A DNA stretch of 64,000 bases from CAVVEQ01 sp963747315. Its GTDB lineage: Bacteria; Chloroflexota; Anaerolineae; Anaerolineales; Anaerolineaceae. A model generated the notes under the pieces. It did not search any database, was not told the origin of the DNA, and saw only the letters and a list, made by a program, of their open reading frames with translations. This document shows positions 45,894 through 54,422 of this stretch, piece by piece. The position numbers and the translations under genes were made by a program. The DNA lies in contig CAVVEQ010000013.1 in assembly GCA_963747315.1 (NCBI GenBank), forward strand, positions 1-64,000, in the 5' to 3' direction. Position 1 is the first letter of the stretch; each line of letters begins with the position of its first letter.

Positions 45894-47171
45894 CTAAGGA
45901 GTGGCAGACGGAGTGGCGGAACCTTCACCAGAAGCTTGTGGAGTGCGGGTGGGGGTGCTTAGAGGCATGGGAGTAGGCGCACCTGAATCCGCGAAAACCT
46001 GGCAGATATTAATTATCTCCTGCGCGTTGAATACTGCGATGGTGTCATCACGCACCCCGTTTATGATCGCCTGGGCTATTGGCAGCGCTTCGTTGCAGTA
46101 TCCCAATTTCGCGAGTGCAAGCCCATAAGTGTAATAATATTCGGCGACCCTTCCGTAATCCAGTGGCATGCCATCAACCATGATCCCGTCGATGTTTGTG
46201 CCACCCTGGATGGCGAGCTGAAGGTTATTGATTGAATCGGAGTATTGAGCGTTATGGTACAGCAGCCAACCCAGGTTGCCGTACATTTCCGGGTCATCCG
46301 GGGCGTTTCCAAGCGCGTCTGTTGCGTATTGGATCGCCGGACCAAAATTACCCTGGTTCGCGTAGGTCCTTGCGATCAGTGTGAGAGGATTGGGATCGCT
46401 GGGATTGAGGGCGTTGGCACGGTTAAATTCTTCAATGGCTTTATCCGCGTCCTGCAGCGCGCGGTAAGTGCGCCCGAGAGAAACGTGAAGCTCGGGGATC
46501 TTATCGTTGATCTGTATCGCAGATTGATACTTGGATTGGGCTTCCTGGTAATTCGCAGTGATTTCCAGGATCAACCCGCGCGCCCAGAGCGTTTCCAGCA
46601 TTTCCGGCGCCATGCTCTCCGCTGTCCGGGAGGATTCGATCGCCTCGTCGCGCGTCTCCGCCCTGGCTTGACCAGCCAGATCGCGCATGGAAAGGATGAT
46701 GGATTTCACAGCGTATGCCAAAGCGTTGGTCGGGTCTGTCTGGGTCACGGTATTGATCCCTTCCTCCGCTCCAGGATAATCCCCTGTCATCCCCTTCGCC
46801 CAGGACTGCAGTACCAGAGCCTGGGAATTATTGGGGCTTAGCAGCATCGCGTTCCCAGCGGTCGAGATCGCTTCATCGTACCGGGCGGCGAAGATCTGCA
46901 ATCTGGCGAGGGAAAGATGCAGTGCGGGGTTCTGCGGGTCAGCCTTGATCGCATCCCCATAGGCTGCGATCGCCTGGGCATATTTTCCTTGAGCTTCGAG
47001 CTCCTGGGCTTTCGTCACGAAGGATTCAGGCGGGATAGTGGGTGTGGGGGTTGGAATGAAAAGCGGCTGGGTGACCGGTACGATCACTTGGTTTACATAA
47101 ATTGCCGCCCCCACCAATGCGATTAGGATAATGACGCGCCAGGGATTGGCGCGTTTGGTGCGGCGGTTCAT
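45894..47171 (-). CDS. Membrane-anchored TPR protein (first of a paralogous pair)
   Basis: 425 residues. N-terminus RRTKRANPW, one hydrophobic helix, linker FIPTPTPTIPPESF, then TPR units (AQGKYAQAIAAYGDAIKADP, ADKAIEEFNRANALNP, GNLGWLLYHNAQYSDSI). It ends in a Thr/Pro/Ser tail. The layout and the shared segment GGTNIDG...MPL...YYYTYG show descent from the same ancestor as the next gene. GTGGAAT stands before ATG 47171; ATG 47198 is an alternative. Confidence 0.8.
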   Translation of the reverse strand: MNRRTKRANPWRVIILIALVGAAIYVNQVIVPVTQPLFIPTPTPTIPPESFVTKAQELEAQGKYAQAIAAYGDAIKADPQNPALHLSLARLQIFAARYDEAISTAGNAMLLSPNNSQALVLQSWAKGMTGDYPGAEEGINTVTQTDPTNALAYAVKSIILSMRDLAGQARAETRDEAIESSRTAESMAPEMLETLWARGLILEITANYQEAQSKYQSAIQINDKIPELHVSLGRTYRALQDADKAIEEFNRANALNPSDPNPLTLIARTYANQGNFGPAIQYATDALGNAPDDPEMYGNLGWLLYHNAQYSDSINNLQLAIQGGTNIDGIMVDGMPLDYGRVAEYYYTYGLALAKLGYCNEALPIAQAIINGVRDDTIAVFNAQEIINICQVFADSGAPTPMPLSTPTRTPQASGEGSATPSATP

Positions 47172-47347
47172 ATTCCACTTGCTGCCCTTCAAATACATGC
47201 AGTCATATTATCAGTTTCGAAAATGAGCGTCAAGATGACCCTAATCCTGCTCTCATCCGGTTGGAAAACACACCCTGATTTCCCCTTGGGGGTTTATCTG
47301 TTAAGCATATAATAAAAAAGATTAAAAAACCACACCCCAGGTGAAAT

Positions 47348-48566
47348 ATGATTGAACCTACATACAAAGTCTACAGATATCGCTGGGTGGTTCTGGCGGT
47401 TTTCATGTTCGTCAACCTGACCATCCAGATGCTCTGGATCAGTTACTCACCGATCACCGGACCAGCCGCCAATTACTATGGCGTTACGGATCTCTACATC
47501 GGCTGGTTGTCGATGATCTTCATGCTGGCCTTCATCCCATTTTCCATTCCTGCATCCTGGGCGATCGATACCTGGGGATTTCACAAGGCAGTTGGGCTGG
47601 GTGTGATCCTTATGGGTGTTTTTGGGGTATTGCGAGGGCTTGCGGGGGCGAACTATACTCTAGTATTCGTCTGCAGCCTGTTTATCGCTATTGGTCAGCC
47701 GTTTTTACTGAACGCTTGGGCAAAAGTGCCAGCAAAATGGTTTGCAGTGACGGAACGCGCCACGGCAGTGGGGATTGTGACCCTGGCAAACCTGCTCGGA
47801 ACCGCGATCGGGATGGTCCTCACACCCGTGCTGATCGAAACCATGCCAATACCAACCGTGCAATTGATCTACGGTTGCATCGCGGCTTTTTCCTCCGTGC
47901 TATTCCTGGTACTGGCTAGGGAAAACCCACCCACGCCTCCCTGCCCGGAAGGGATGGACGTGCGTTCGCTAATGATGGATGGTTTGAAGCACGCATTCAA
48001 GGTCAGAGATTTTGTGCTCTTCCTGGCAGTTTCATTCATCGGCCTCGGTCTCTACAATGGATTGAACACCTGGGTGGAACCTATCATCCGCCCAAGGAAC
48101 TTTACACCAACCGAGGCCGGGATCCTGGGGGCGGTGCTGCTGGTAGGCGGCCTGCTCGGAGCAGTCATCCTGCCCTCCTTCTCGGATAGGCAGAAAAAAC
48201 GCAAGAAGTTCATGATGCTCGGTATCGTCTGCGCAATCCCCGGGGTGATCGGCGTGACCTTTGCCCAGAACTTTTTCCTGTTGCTGGCTTCAGGCGCGGT
48301 GGTTGGCTTCTTCCTGGTGAGTATTCTGCCCATCGGAATCCAGTACGCGGCCGAGATCACCTACCCGACCCCCGAAGGGACTTCAAACGGACTGATCCAG
48401 CTTTTCGGTCAGGGTGCGGTTGTGTTCGTTTACATCATGGAAGCGATGCGCACAACCAGATGGCGCTTTTACGCGGTCCCTGCTTTTAGGGGTCGGGTTG
48501 ATGATTATCTGTGCGATCCTGATCTCCCGGATGCGCGATCCGGAATTCGTCCAGCGGTCTCTTTGA
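47348..48566 (+). CDS. MFS transporter, SLC49/FLVCR-like (frameshift near 48457)
   Basis: About 405 residues once repaired, 12 hydrophobic segments. The N-terminus YKVYRYRWVVLAVFMFVN and helix 2-3 region PFSIPASWAIDTWGFHKAVG resemble SLC49/FLVCR-like carriers. One extra A near 48457 shifts the frame; the homologous end is DGAFTRSLLLGVGLMII, then SRMRDPEFVQRSL, stop 48564-48566. Substrates in the family range from heme to choline, so none is assigned. It converges with the next gene with a 9-base gap. Confidence 0.75.
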
Positions 48567-48575
48567 TCGATTGGT

Positions 48576-49204
48576 TCAGATCCAGCGCAAAATACCGGCG
48601 AAAACTACCAGCAATGACAATATCAACAGCCGCCAAGCTGAGGATGAATGTTTTCTGAACTTTGGGCGGCCAGTCGTAGCAGAGAAATGAGATCACAAAG
48701 AAGGGGATATATACGAAAATGAAAACCGGCAGGACTCCCCACCAGGGGTAGATCCAGACGAAGGTCGGGGTTTTCACCAGGAAGATCTCGACGACGGAGA
48801 AGAAAGCCGCATTCGCGATTGCGAACACGATGCGGTTGTTTATTCCCAGGATCTTCAATTTCGGGTCGGCGGGAAGGATCTTGGAAAGAGCCACCCCTGC
48901 GATAGCGAACATAAAACTTAACTCGATCCCTACACCCACCAGCAGCAGAAAGGAAGTTCCGGTGGGAACGGTCCAGAGGGCGTGGCCGGTGAAGTCGCTG
49001 GATGAGGGCGTTCAGTATTTCGTAGAACCAGTGCACCAGGTACAGGGAAAGACCGGCTGCGATCCCTTTCCAATTCTTGTGGGAGTATTCGTTGGTATAA
49101 ACATAAACCGTTAGGGCTAGCAGGGTGATGACGACCCATTGGAAGAGGTCTCCTGTTCGCAGGATCGCAAGCGCTTGCGCAGTGGCTTCCGGATGATTTA
49201 ACAT
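48576..49204 (-). CDS. Multi-pass membrane protein of unknown function (two frameshifts)
   Basis: About 208 residues once repaired, six hydrophobic segments. ATG 49204 has GGAGGGAACC directly upstream. The reading MLNHPEATAQALAILRTGDL and FQWVVITLLALTVYVYTN continues to NALIQ; one extra base near 49003 leads to DFTGHALWTVPTGTSFLLL. A second extra base near 48611 gives the end VVFAGILRWI, stop 48576-48578. Without repair the frame would overlap the MFS gene on the other strand. No family was recognised. Confidence 0.6.
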
Positions 49205-49285
49205 GGTTCCCTCCATTTTGATTTTGATTATTCTAGATTAGAATTCATTTGAACGTTAGTTAAACCAGAGTTTATAGGAAAAATT

Positions 49286-50452
49286 ATGACCCCAACAGTT
49301 TATTTCGGTTCTGCCCGTCAAGCCCGCCTGGACGCAAAGGAGACGCTGCCAGCCAAGCTTGAGATCATCCTGGAAAAACTCCGTCTGCGCGACCGCGTGA
49401 AAGGGGAACTGGTGGTGCTCAAGATGCATGTTGGAAACAACATGATCTATTCCACCATCCACCCGATTTTTGTACGTCGCGTGGTACAAGCGATCAAAGA
49501 TGGGGGAGGGAAACCCTTTATCGCCGACGTAGATTGGGACGTGGCAGGTGCGGAAACGCGGGCTTATACCACCGAAACCGTTGGTTGCCCGATCTACCCC
49601 GCCGGGGGATTGAAGGATACCCATTTTGTATCTAAAGAAAAGAACTATAAAAACTTGAAGGAATGGAAGGTTGCCGGTCTGATCAACGATGCCACCTTCC
49701 TGGTGAATTTTGCGCATGTGAAGGGGCATCCCTCCTGCGGATTCGGCGGCGCGATGAAGAACCTTGCGCTCGGCTGCATGGTGGGTGAAACGCGCGGTGC
49801 TATCCACGATGCGCATCATTACGACCGGTACTGGTTCACCGAGAAATGTTCCGACCCAAAGGTACTCAAGAAGATCATCAAATCCTGCCCATTCGGGGCG
49901 ATCGTGATGGATAAGCATAAGGAAAATGAGCTGCATATTCACTTTGAACAGTGCAATCAGTGCATGCGCTGCCTTAAAGTTGCTCCCCCCGGCAGCCTGA
50001 AGATCGAGAAGGTTAATTTCGAATCCTTCCAGGAAGCGGCTGCGAACTCGGTCAGCGTGGTGCTTTCCACGTTCGAGAAAAGGAAAGCAGTTCACCTGGA
50101 TCTCGTCACCCACCAATCCCCGGTCTGCGATTGCTTTGGTTTTACCAGCCTGCCGATCCTGCCCGACGTGGGCATCTTTGGTTCTGATGATGTCATCGCT
50201 GTGGATACAGCCGTTCTGGATGCCACAGCAAAAATGAAGCTGATTGAGGAAAATCTGCCCACATCGCTGGAGGTTCACACCCGTGAGGGGCATCCGTACC
50301 AGCAGCTTCACGGTCCCATGAAGGATCCCTATCACATGCTGCGGTATGGCGAGATGCTGGGATTGGGGAGCACAAAATATAAACTGGAGGATGTGATGCC
50401 GGTGGAGAATATCAGCCCGGCGGCTCTGGGGTATATCAAAGCCAGGTCTTAA
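49286..50452 (+). CDS. DUF362 protein with ferredoxin-type Cys cluster
   Basis: 388 residues. The N-terminal part follows DUF362 (VVLKMHVGNNMIYSTIHP, KDGGGKPFIADVDW, NFAHVKGHPSCGFGGAMKN). The Cys spacing CPFGAI and CNQCMRCLKVAPP fits one 4Fe-4S cluster, incomplete compared with a full two-cluster ferredoxin. Role unknown; redox or metal-centre work is likely. AGGAAAAATT precedes the ATG. Its stop shares bases with the stop of the convergent gene (TTAA at 50449-50452). Confidence 0.87.
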   Translation: MTPTVYFGSARQARLDAKETLPAKLEIILEKLRLRDRVKGELVVLKMHVGNNMIYSTIHPIFVRRVVQAIKDGGGKPFIADVDWDVAGAETRAYTTETVGCPIYPAGGLKDTHFVSKEKNYKNLKEWKVAGLINDATFLVNFAHVKGHPSCGFGGAMKNLALGCMVGETRGAIHDAHHYDRYWFTEKCSDPKVLKKIIKSCPFGAIVMDKHKENELHIHFEQCNQCMRCLKVAPPGSLKIEKVNFESFQEAAANSVSVVLSTFEKRKAVHLDLVTHQSPVCDCFGFTSLPILPDVGIFGSDDVIAVDTAVLDATAKMKLIEENLPTSLEVHTREGHPYQQLHGPMKDPYHMLRYGEMLGLGSTKYKLEDVMPVENISPAALGYIKARS

Positions 50453-51597
50453 CCAGAACCTGGGTTCAACCCCATTCCCGGATGAGAATGGATCTCCAGT
50501 GATTTCGATGAAAGCCTGCCGAAAAGGTGGGCTTTCACGTCTTTGTTGGCAAATGCCCAACGCCCTCCCTCCCTGGAGGCGATTAGCCGTCTGATTCGAC
50601 CCAGGTTCACCCGGATGGGTGCGATCTGTAACTCTCTTTCCACCCGCCTAATGCGTGTTTCAAAATGCCGCCTGGAGGGGAAATGAACGGGTTCGAACCT
50701 TTCAGCCATCCAATCGGCTTGTTTAGAAAAGGCATTTGATTGGGCGAGAACCGCGCTGGTAGTGGACGGCAGGATGGACTCCTGGACCTGGTCCATGGTA
50801 AATTCCAATCGCATGCAGGAAACCTTTTCATCCTCTGGTATAAGGCAGAATATCGCGTACCCATCAAAAATGGGTTGAAGGCATTCGATGATCATGGGTA
50901 GGGGAATCATTGGGGTTAAGAGCAGGCTCAGCCACGCAATCACGTTGGCCGGAATACCCCCCTGGCGGCAATCTTCTCGCAGGATAAGGGTATCTGCAAA
51001 TTGCACGAAACCGTCACTCCGCCAGTTGAAGTTTGGTCCGGGAAGCAGGTCAGGGTAAATAAATGAATTGACCTCCACACCGAAAAACGGATTGTGAAAA
51101 CACATCATCCTGGACTGATCAACTCGGGGGAATTCGAGTTCGTCCACATCCTCCTCTGTATGCCAGAAAAGGACATTTCCATCCTGAGATCGGTAAACCC
51201 CGGACTGGCAGCCGGGATGATCCGACTGGAGGTACATCGCGATTTCTAAAGGGGTCCAGGCGGGGGATAACCGGTTGTAAAGCCGATTCCCCGCGACCAA
51301 TGATCGAGGCAATCCAAATAGACACGCAGCCCTTCGCGGATTAAGGCAGGCACCTTTGAGGAAAAGCGGAGCGTTTCAATTTTCGAAGAGTTGGTTATTC
51401 GCCAGGGTTTTTGATCTTTCGATGGTTTCCAACTGGTTCTTTTTATATCGATGCGCCAAGATTCGTTGTACTTGCGGTGCGAGGATGCGACCAAGTTCGA
51501 AATGTGCTTCCTCAATGGTAACTTTCGCCAGGTCCAGGGTTGGGATCGTATTTTCTGCGTATACCTGCGGGTACCCTGGGTAGTTCTTATCACTCAT
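50449..51597 (-). pseudogene. Ntn-hydrolase-like protein (C45/acyltransferase type) with an in-frame TGA
   Basis: One frame runs from ATG 51597 to TAA 50449, 382 codons, broken only by TGA at 51376-51378 (codon 74). Both sides look like one protein: KVTIEEAHFELGRILAPQV before it and NAPLFLKGACLNPRRA after it. The core HPGCQSGVYRSQDGNVLFW has the Gly-Cys step (Cys about 130) of self-processing C45 acyltransferases and bile-salt-hydrolase relatives. TGG to TGA by mutation or error is the simplest cause; recoding is possible. It overlaps the epimerase stop by 8 bases. Family call is tentative. Confidence 0.55.
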
Positions 51598-52543
51598 TCT
51601 GGTAAAGGTCCTTCAGGGCTGTCTTTGCCTCGGGGAACCGGAAGGTGAACCCCGCCTTGAGCAATTTCTGCGGTTTCACTTTTTGACCTTCCAGGACCAA
51701 AAGCGATTTTTCTCCCAAGAGAAGTTTCAGCGCGAATTCGGGGATGGGGAGGTAGAATGGCCGGCGTAAAGTGGCTGCCAGAACCTGCCCGAAACTGGAG
51801 TTGGTTTCCAATCCAGGTGCGACCAGGTTAAATGCATCCCTGCAGTTCTTGTTCTCGATCAGAAATTGTATTGCGCGGATCTCATCCTGGATGTGAATCC
51901 AGGGGAATGGCTGACTTCCACTGCCCAGCCTGCCCCCAACGAAGAGTTTGATTGGCAAAGCCATTAGAGGCAAAATCCCACCTCTGGATTCCAATACCAC
52001 CCCGGAGCGTATGACAATATGCCGTACACCGCTTTCGGTCACCCTGATGGAGGATTCCTCCCATTCCTGAGAAATTCCTGCGAGAAAATCTGATCCTGGG
52101 GGTGAATTTTCATCAAGAGGTCCGGTTGAGGAAACTCCGTAGTAACCGATCCCGGATGCCTGGATGAATACCTGCGGTTTCTTTTTCGCCTTCAGGACAG
52201 CTTCAGCGAGTATGTTCCCGGTGGTGATCCTGGATTGACGGATGGCTTGTTTCTTACTGCGTGTCCAGCGGGAGAAGAGAATGGATGCAAGATTTTCCCC
52301 GGCGATGCTTTCCCCCGCGAGGTTCACAATTGCGAGCGAACCTTCGAGCTCATGCACCCAATCCCCCGGGGTTTTAGCGTCCCAGCCTACATAGCGTGCG
52401 AAAGAATTCTCCTGAGGCAAACCCGGGAAACGGGTTAATATTACAACTTCATAGCCTGAGATCGCCAATTTTTCAGCGAGATTAGCGCCGATAAAGCCAG
52501 ATCCGCCGGCAATGATAACTTTGTTATTCCTGCCAGTTGCCAT
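51590..52543 (-). CDS. TIGR01777-type NAD-dependent epimerase/oxidoreductase (YfcH-like)
   Basis: 317 residues. The Rossmann motif is VIIAGGSGFIGANLAEKL, then AIVNLAGESIAG, and the family end KLLKAGFTFRFPEAKTALKD. In this family the SDR-type Tyr-Lys pair is loosely kept (GIGYYG). Cellular role is not known; some relatives act in division or cofactor chemistry. It follows the release-factor-like gene by 94 bases and overlaps the Ntn-hydrolase-like gene by 8 bases. Confidence 0.9.
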   Translation of the reverse strand: MATGRNNKVIIAGGSGFIGANLAEKLAISGYEVVILTRFPGLPQENSFARYVGWDAKTPGDWVHELEGSLAIVNLAGESIAGENLASILFSRWTRSKKQAIRQSRITTGNILAEAVLKAKKKPQVFIQASGIGYYGVSSTGPLDENSPPGSDFLAGISQEWEESSIRVTESGVRHIVIRSGVVLESRGGILPLMALPIKLFVGGRLGSGSQPFPWIHIQDEIRAIQFLIENKNCRDAFNLVAPGLETNSSFGQVLAATLRRPFYLPIPEFALKLLLGEKSLLVLEGQKVKPQKLLKAGFTFRFPEAKTALKDLYQNE

Positions 52544-52637
52544 CTTTAATCAATTTCCTTTTTCGAATTATCCCAAAATATTCCGGGATAAGCAGGATTT
52601 GTATAAGGCAAAGAAGCCGAATTGCAGGACCCTGAAC

Positions 52638-53108
52638 TTAATCTTCCCGAAACGTTGGCTTCCGGCGGGTTTGTTTGATCGACTTGCGGATCGATTTCTT
52701 TTCCCACCTCCGGATCCTGGAAGAGTAGGTGGGTCGGGTAGGGATCCGGTGAGATGGCTCAACCAGGGCAGAGGCGACCATCCGCCGCAGCCGCTCGATC
52801 GCATCCTTGCGATTCTGATCCTGGCTTCGAAACCGGCGCGCCAGGATATTGATCCTGCCGGATCGATCCAGATGGGACCCGGCGATGCGTACCAGCCGGT
52901 AACGGCTGGCATTATCCAGGAGGGAGGAAGATGAGGGATCGAAGGTCAGACGAATAGCCGTGGCTACTTTATTGATGTTCTGCCCGCCTGGACCGGAGGC
53001 ATGCACAGCTTCAAAGGTGAGCTCGGATTCCGGTATGGATATACCACTGGAAGCGTTGCCTTCGTGAAAGGACTCACTAAGGATCGAGGCTTGACCTGTA
53101 TCAGACAC
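52638..53108 (-). CDS. arfB: ArfB/YaeJ-like ribosome rescue peptidyl-tRNA hydrolase
   Basis: 156 residues. It holds the class-I release-factor catalytic loop HASGPGGQNINKVATAI with the GGQ tripeptide and lacks the stop-codon recognition domains. The C-terminus is basic (KKSIRKSIKQTRRKP), as needed to enter the empty mRNA channel of stalled ribosomes. An N-terminal stretch of about 25 residues is longer than usual. It overlaps the patatin gene by 8 bases. Confidence 0.93.
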   Translation of the reverse strand: MSDTGQASILSESFHEGNASSGISIPESELTFEAVHASGPGGQNINKVATAIRLTFDPSSSSLLDNASRYRLVRIAGSHLDRSGRINILARRFRSQDQNRKDAIERLRRMVASALVEPSHRIPTRPTYSSRIRRWEKKSIRKSIKQTRRKPTFRED

Positions 53109-53904
53109 GCAAATCGGCTTTCAGCTTGAGAATGACCTGGTTGGCAGCGATCCTGCCCCTGGCGATGATCTCGTCAATATCATTGAACGCCCAGGCATTG
53201 AATTCCGAAACGTCCGGGCGGATCAGGCAGTCGATGGATCGCGGGTCCGGTTGTGAGGAGCGCAGGTGCATCAGGTTGATCACCCCCATCAGCAGGTCCG
53301 CCATGTTCTGGGGAGGCCGAAGGTGCGCAGCGCTGGATGATAGATCGACTGCGATGATGTAATCCGCGCCCATTTCCCTTGCTACCTCGGAAGGAAGGTT
53401 ATCCACCACGCCTCCATCCACAAGGAGCCTACCATCCATTTTGATCGGAGCGAAAATCCCCGGGAATGCTGCGCTGGCACGGATGGCTTCCGCCAGGGGA
53501 CCAGAGTTAAGGATCACTTTTTCTCCGGTGAGGATATCACAGGTGACCGCCGCGAATGGGTGACTGAGCTCGGAGAAATCCAGCCCGAAGATATTCTCAC
53601 GGATGAAATGCTCCATTGGATCCGTCTGGAAGAGGCCTAAAGTTGGTGGAAAGCTTAGCTTGACCAGGTTCGCCCAGTTGACGGAACGGATCATTTTTGC
53701 CATGTGGTCTGCCGATTGACCTGCTGCGTAGGCGGCTCCAATGATCGCGCCAATGCTCGTCCCGGTGACGATCTCGGGGTGAATGCCTTCTTTTTCAAAG
53801 ACTTCCAAAATACCGATATGCGCTGCTCCCAGAAGTGCGCCGCCTCCGAATGAAATGGCAACTTTCCGGGGTTTTAGTTTTAAAAATCTTTGAAGCTTGT
53901 TCAT
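53101..53904 (-). CDS. Patatin-like phospholipase (RssA type)
   Basis: 267 residues. The oxyanion motif is SFGGGALLGAAHIGIL, the nucleophile elbow GTSIGAIIG, and the dyad Asp lies in LLVDGGVVDNLP. These enzymes cleave acyl chains from lipids in the cytosol or at the membrane. There is no extra domain. It is the first gene of the run patatin-arfB-epimerase on the minus strand. Confidence 0.93.
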   Translation of the reverse strand: MNKLQRFLKLKPRKVAISFGGGALLGAAHIGILEVFEKEGIHPEIVTGTSIGAIIGAAYAAGQSADHMAKMIRSVNWANLVKLSFPPTLGLFQTDPMEHFIRENIFGLDFSELSHPFAAVTCDILTGEKVILNSGPLAEAIRASAAFPGIFAPIKMDGRLLVDGGVVDNLPSEVAREMGADYIIAVDLSSSAAHLRPPQNMADLLMGVINLMHLRSSQPDPRSIDCLIRPDVSEFNAWAFNDIDEIIARGRIAANQVILKLKADLRV

Positions 53905-53995
53905 ATTGTTCCCGCGATTGAATATTTATTTTGAGACTGACTTGGTAGAGCTTCATTCATTGTATTGAAATTCTTTCCATCAGGCAAGGTGGCAC

Positions 53996-54042
53996 TTGAC
54001 GAACGACAATAATGAGGTAATATATGAAAACTTGCTCATATA
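53996..54042 (+). promoter_or_regulatory. Promoter and metalloregulator operator of the P1B ATPase operon
   Basis: TTGACG (53996-54001), then TAATAT (54018-54023) after 16 bases. An inverted repeat, TATATGA and TCATATA with an 8-base centre (54021-54042), overlaps the -10 element. This fits SmtB/ArsR-type operators and autorepression by the regulator encoded next. Confidence 0.72.
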
Positions 54043-54056
54043 ATCAAGGAAATATT

Positions 54057-54422
54057 ATGAACCCTCCTGATACGATGCCACCCTGCGAAGTGGAAGCTAT
54101 CCACAGTGACCTGGTGAAAATGTCGAAACAAACTCTTGTTGATCAGGATACTGCTGAAGAAATCGCCCGCGTTTTTCAGGCTTTGTCTGATCCAACCCGG
54201 GTGCGACTCGTATCTGCGATGATCACGAATGAACTTTGCGTATGCGACCTTTCCATGCTACTGGGAATGACCCAAAGCGCGATATCCCACCAGTTACGCA
54301 TCCTGCGCGATCTGCGCCTGGTGCGCAGCCGCAAGGAAGGGCGGATCGTTTTTTACGCCCTGGATGATGATCATATCCGCGAACTTTTTACTCGTACAAA
54401 GGAGCACTTGCAGCATGGATAA
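54057..54422 (+). CDS. ArsR/SmtB-family metal-sensing repressor
   Basis: 121 residues. The winged helix is ARVFQALSDPTRVRLVSAM, with sensor motif ELCVCDL in the alpha-3 position and recognition helix TQSAISHQLRILRDLRLV. The extra N-terminal Cys (PPCEVEAIH) together with CVC resembles CadC-type Cd/Pb/Zn sensors. I chose ATG 54057 with AAGGA upstream, because the earlier ATG 54024 is inside the operator. It overlaps the ATPase gene by 8 bases. Confidence 0.9.
   Translation: MNPPDTMPPCEVEAIHSDLVKMSKQTLVDQDTAEEIARVFQALSDPTRVRLVSAMITNELCVCDLSMLLGMTQSAISHQLRILRDLRLVRSRKEGRIVFYALDDDHIRELFTRTKEHLQHG

Noticed and set aside
51246..51593. Possible frameshift in the Ntn-hydrolase-like gene, using the neighbouring frame as a bridge
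   Set aside because: The original frame is open on both sides of the TGA and continues in the same phase, so a single stop explains the break better than two shifts.
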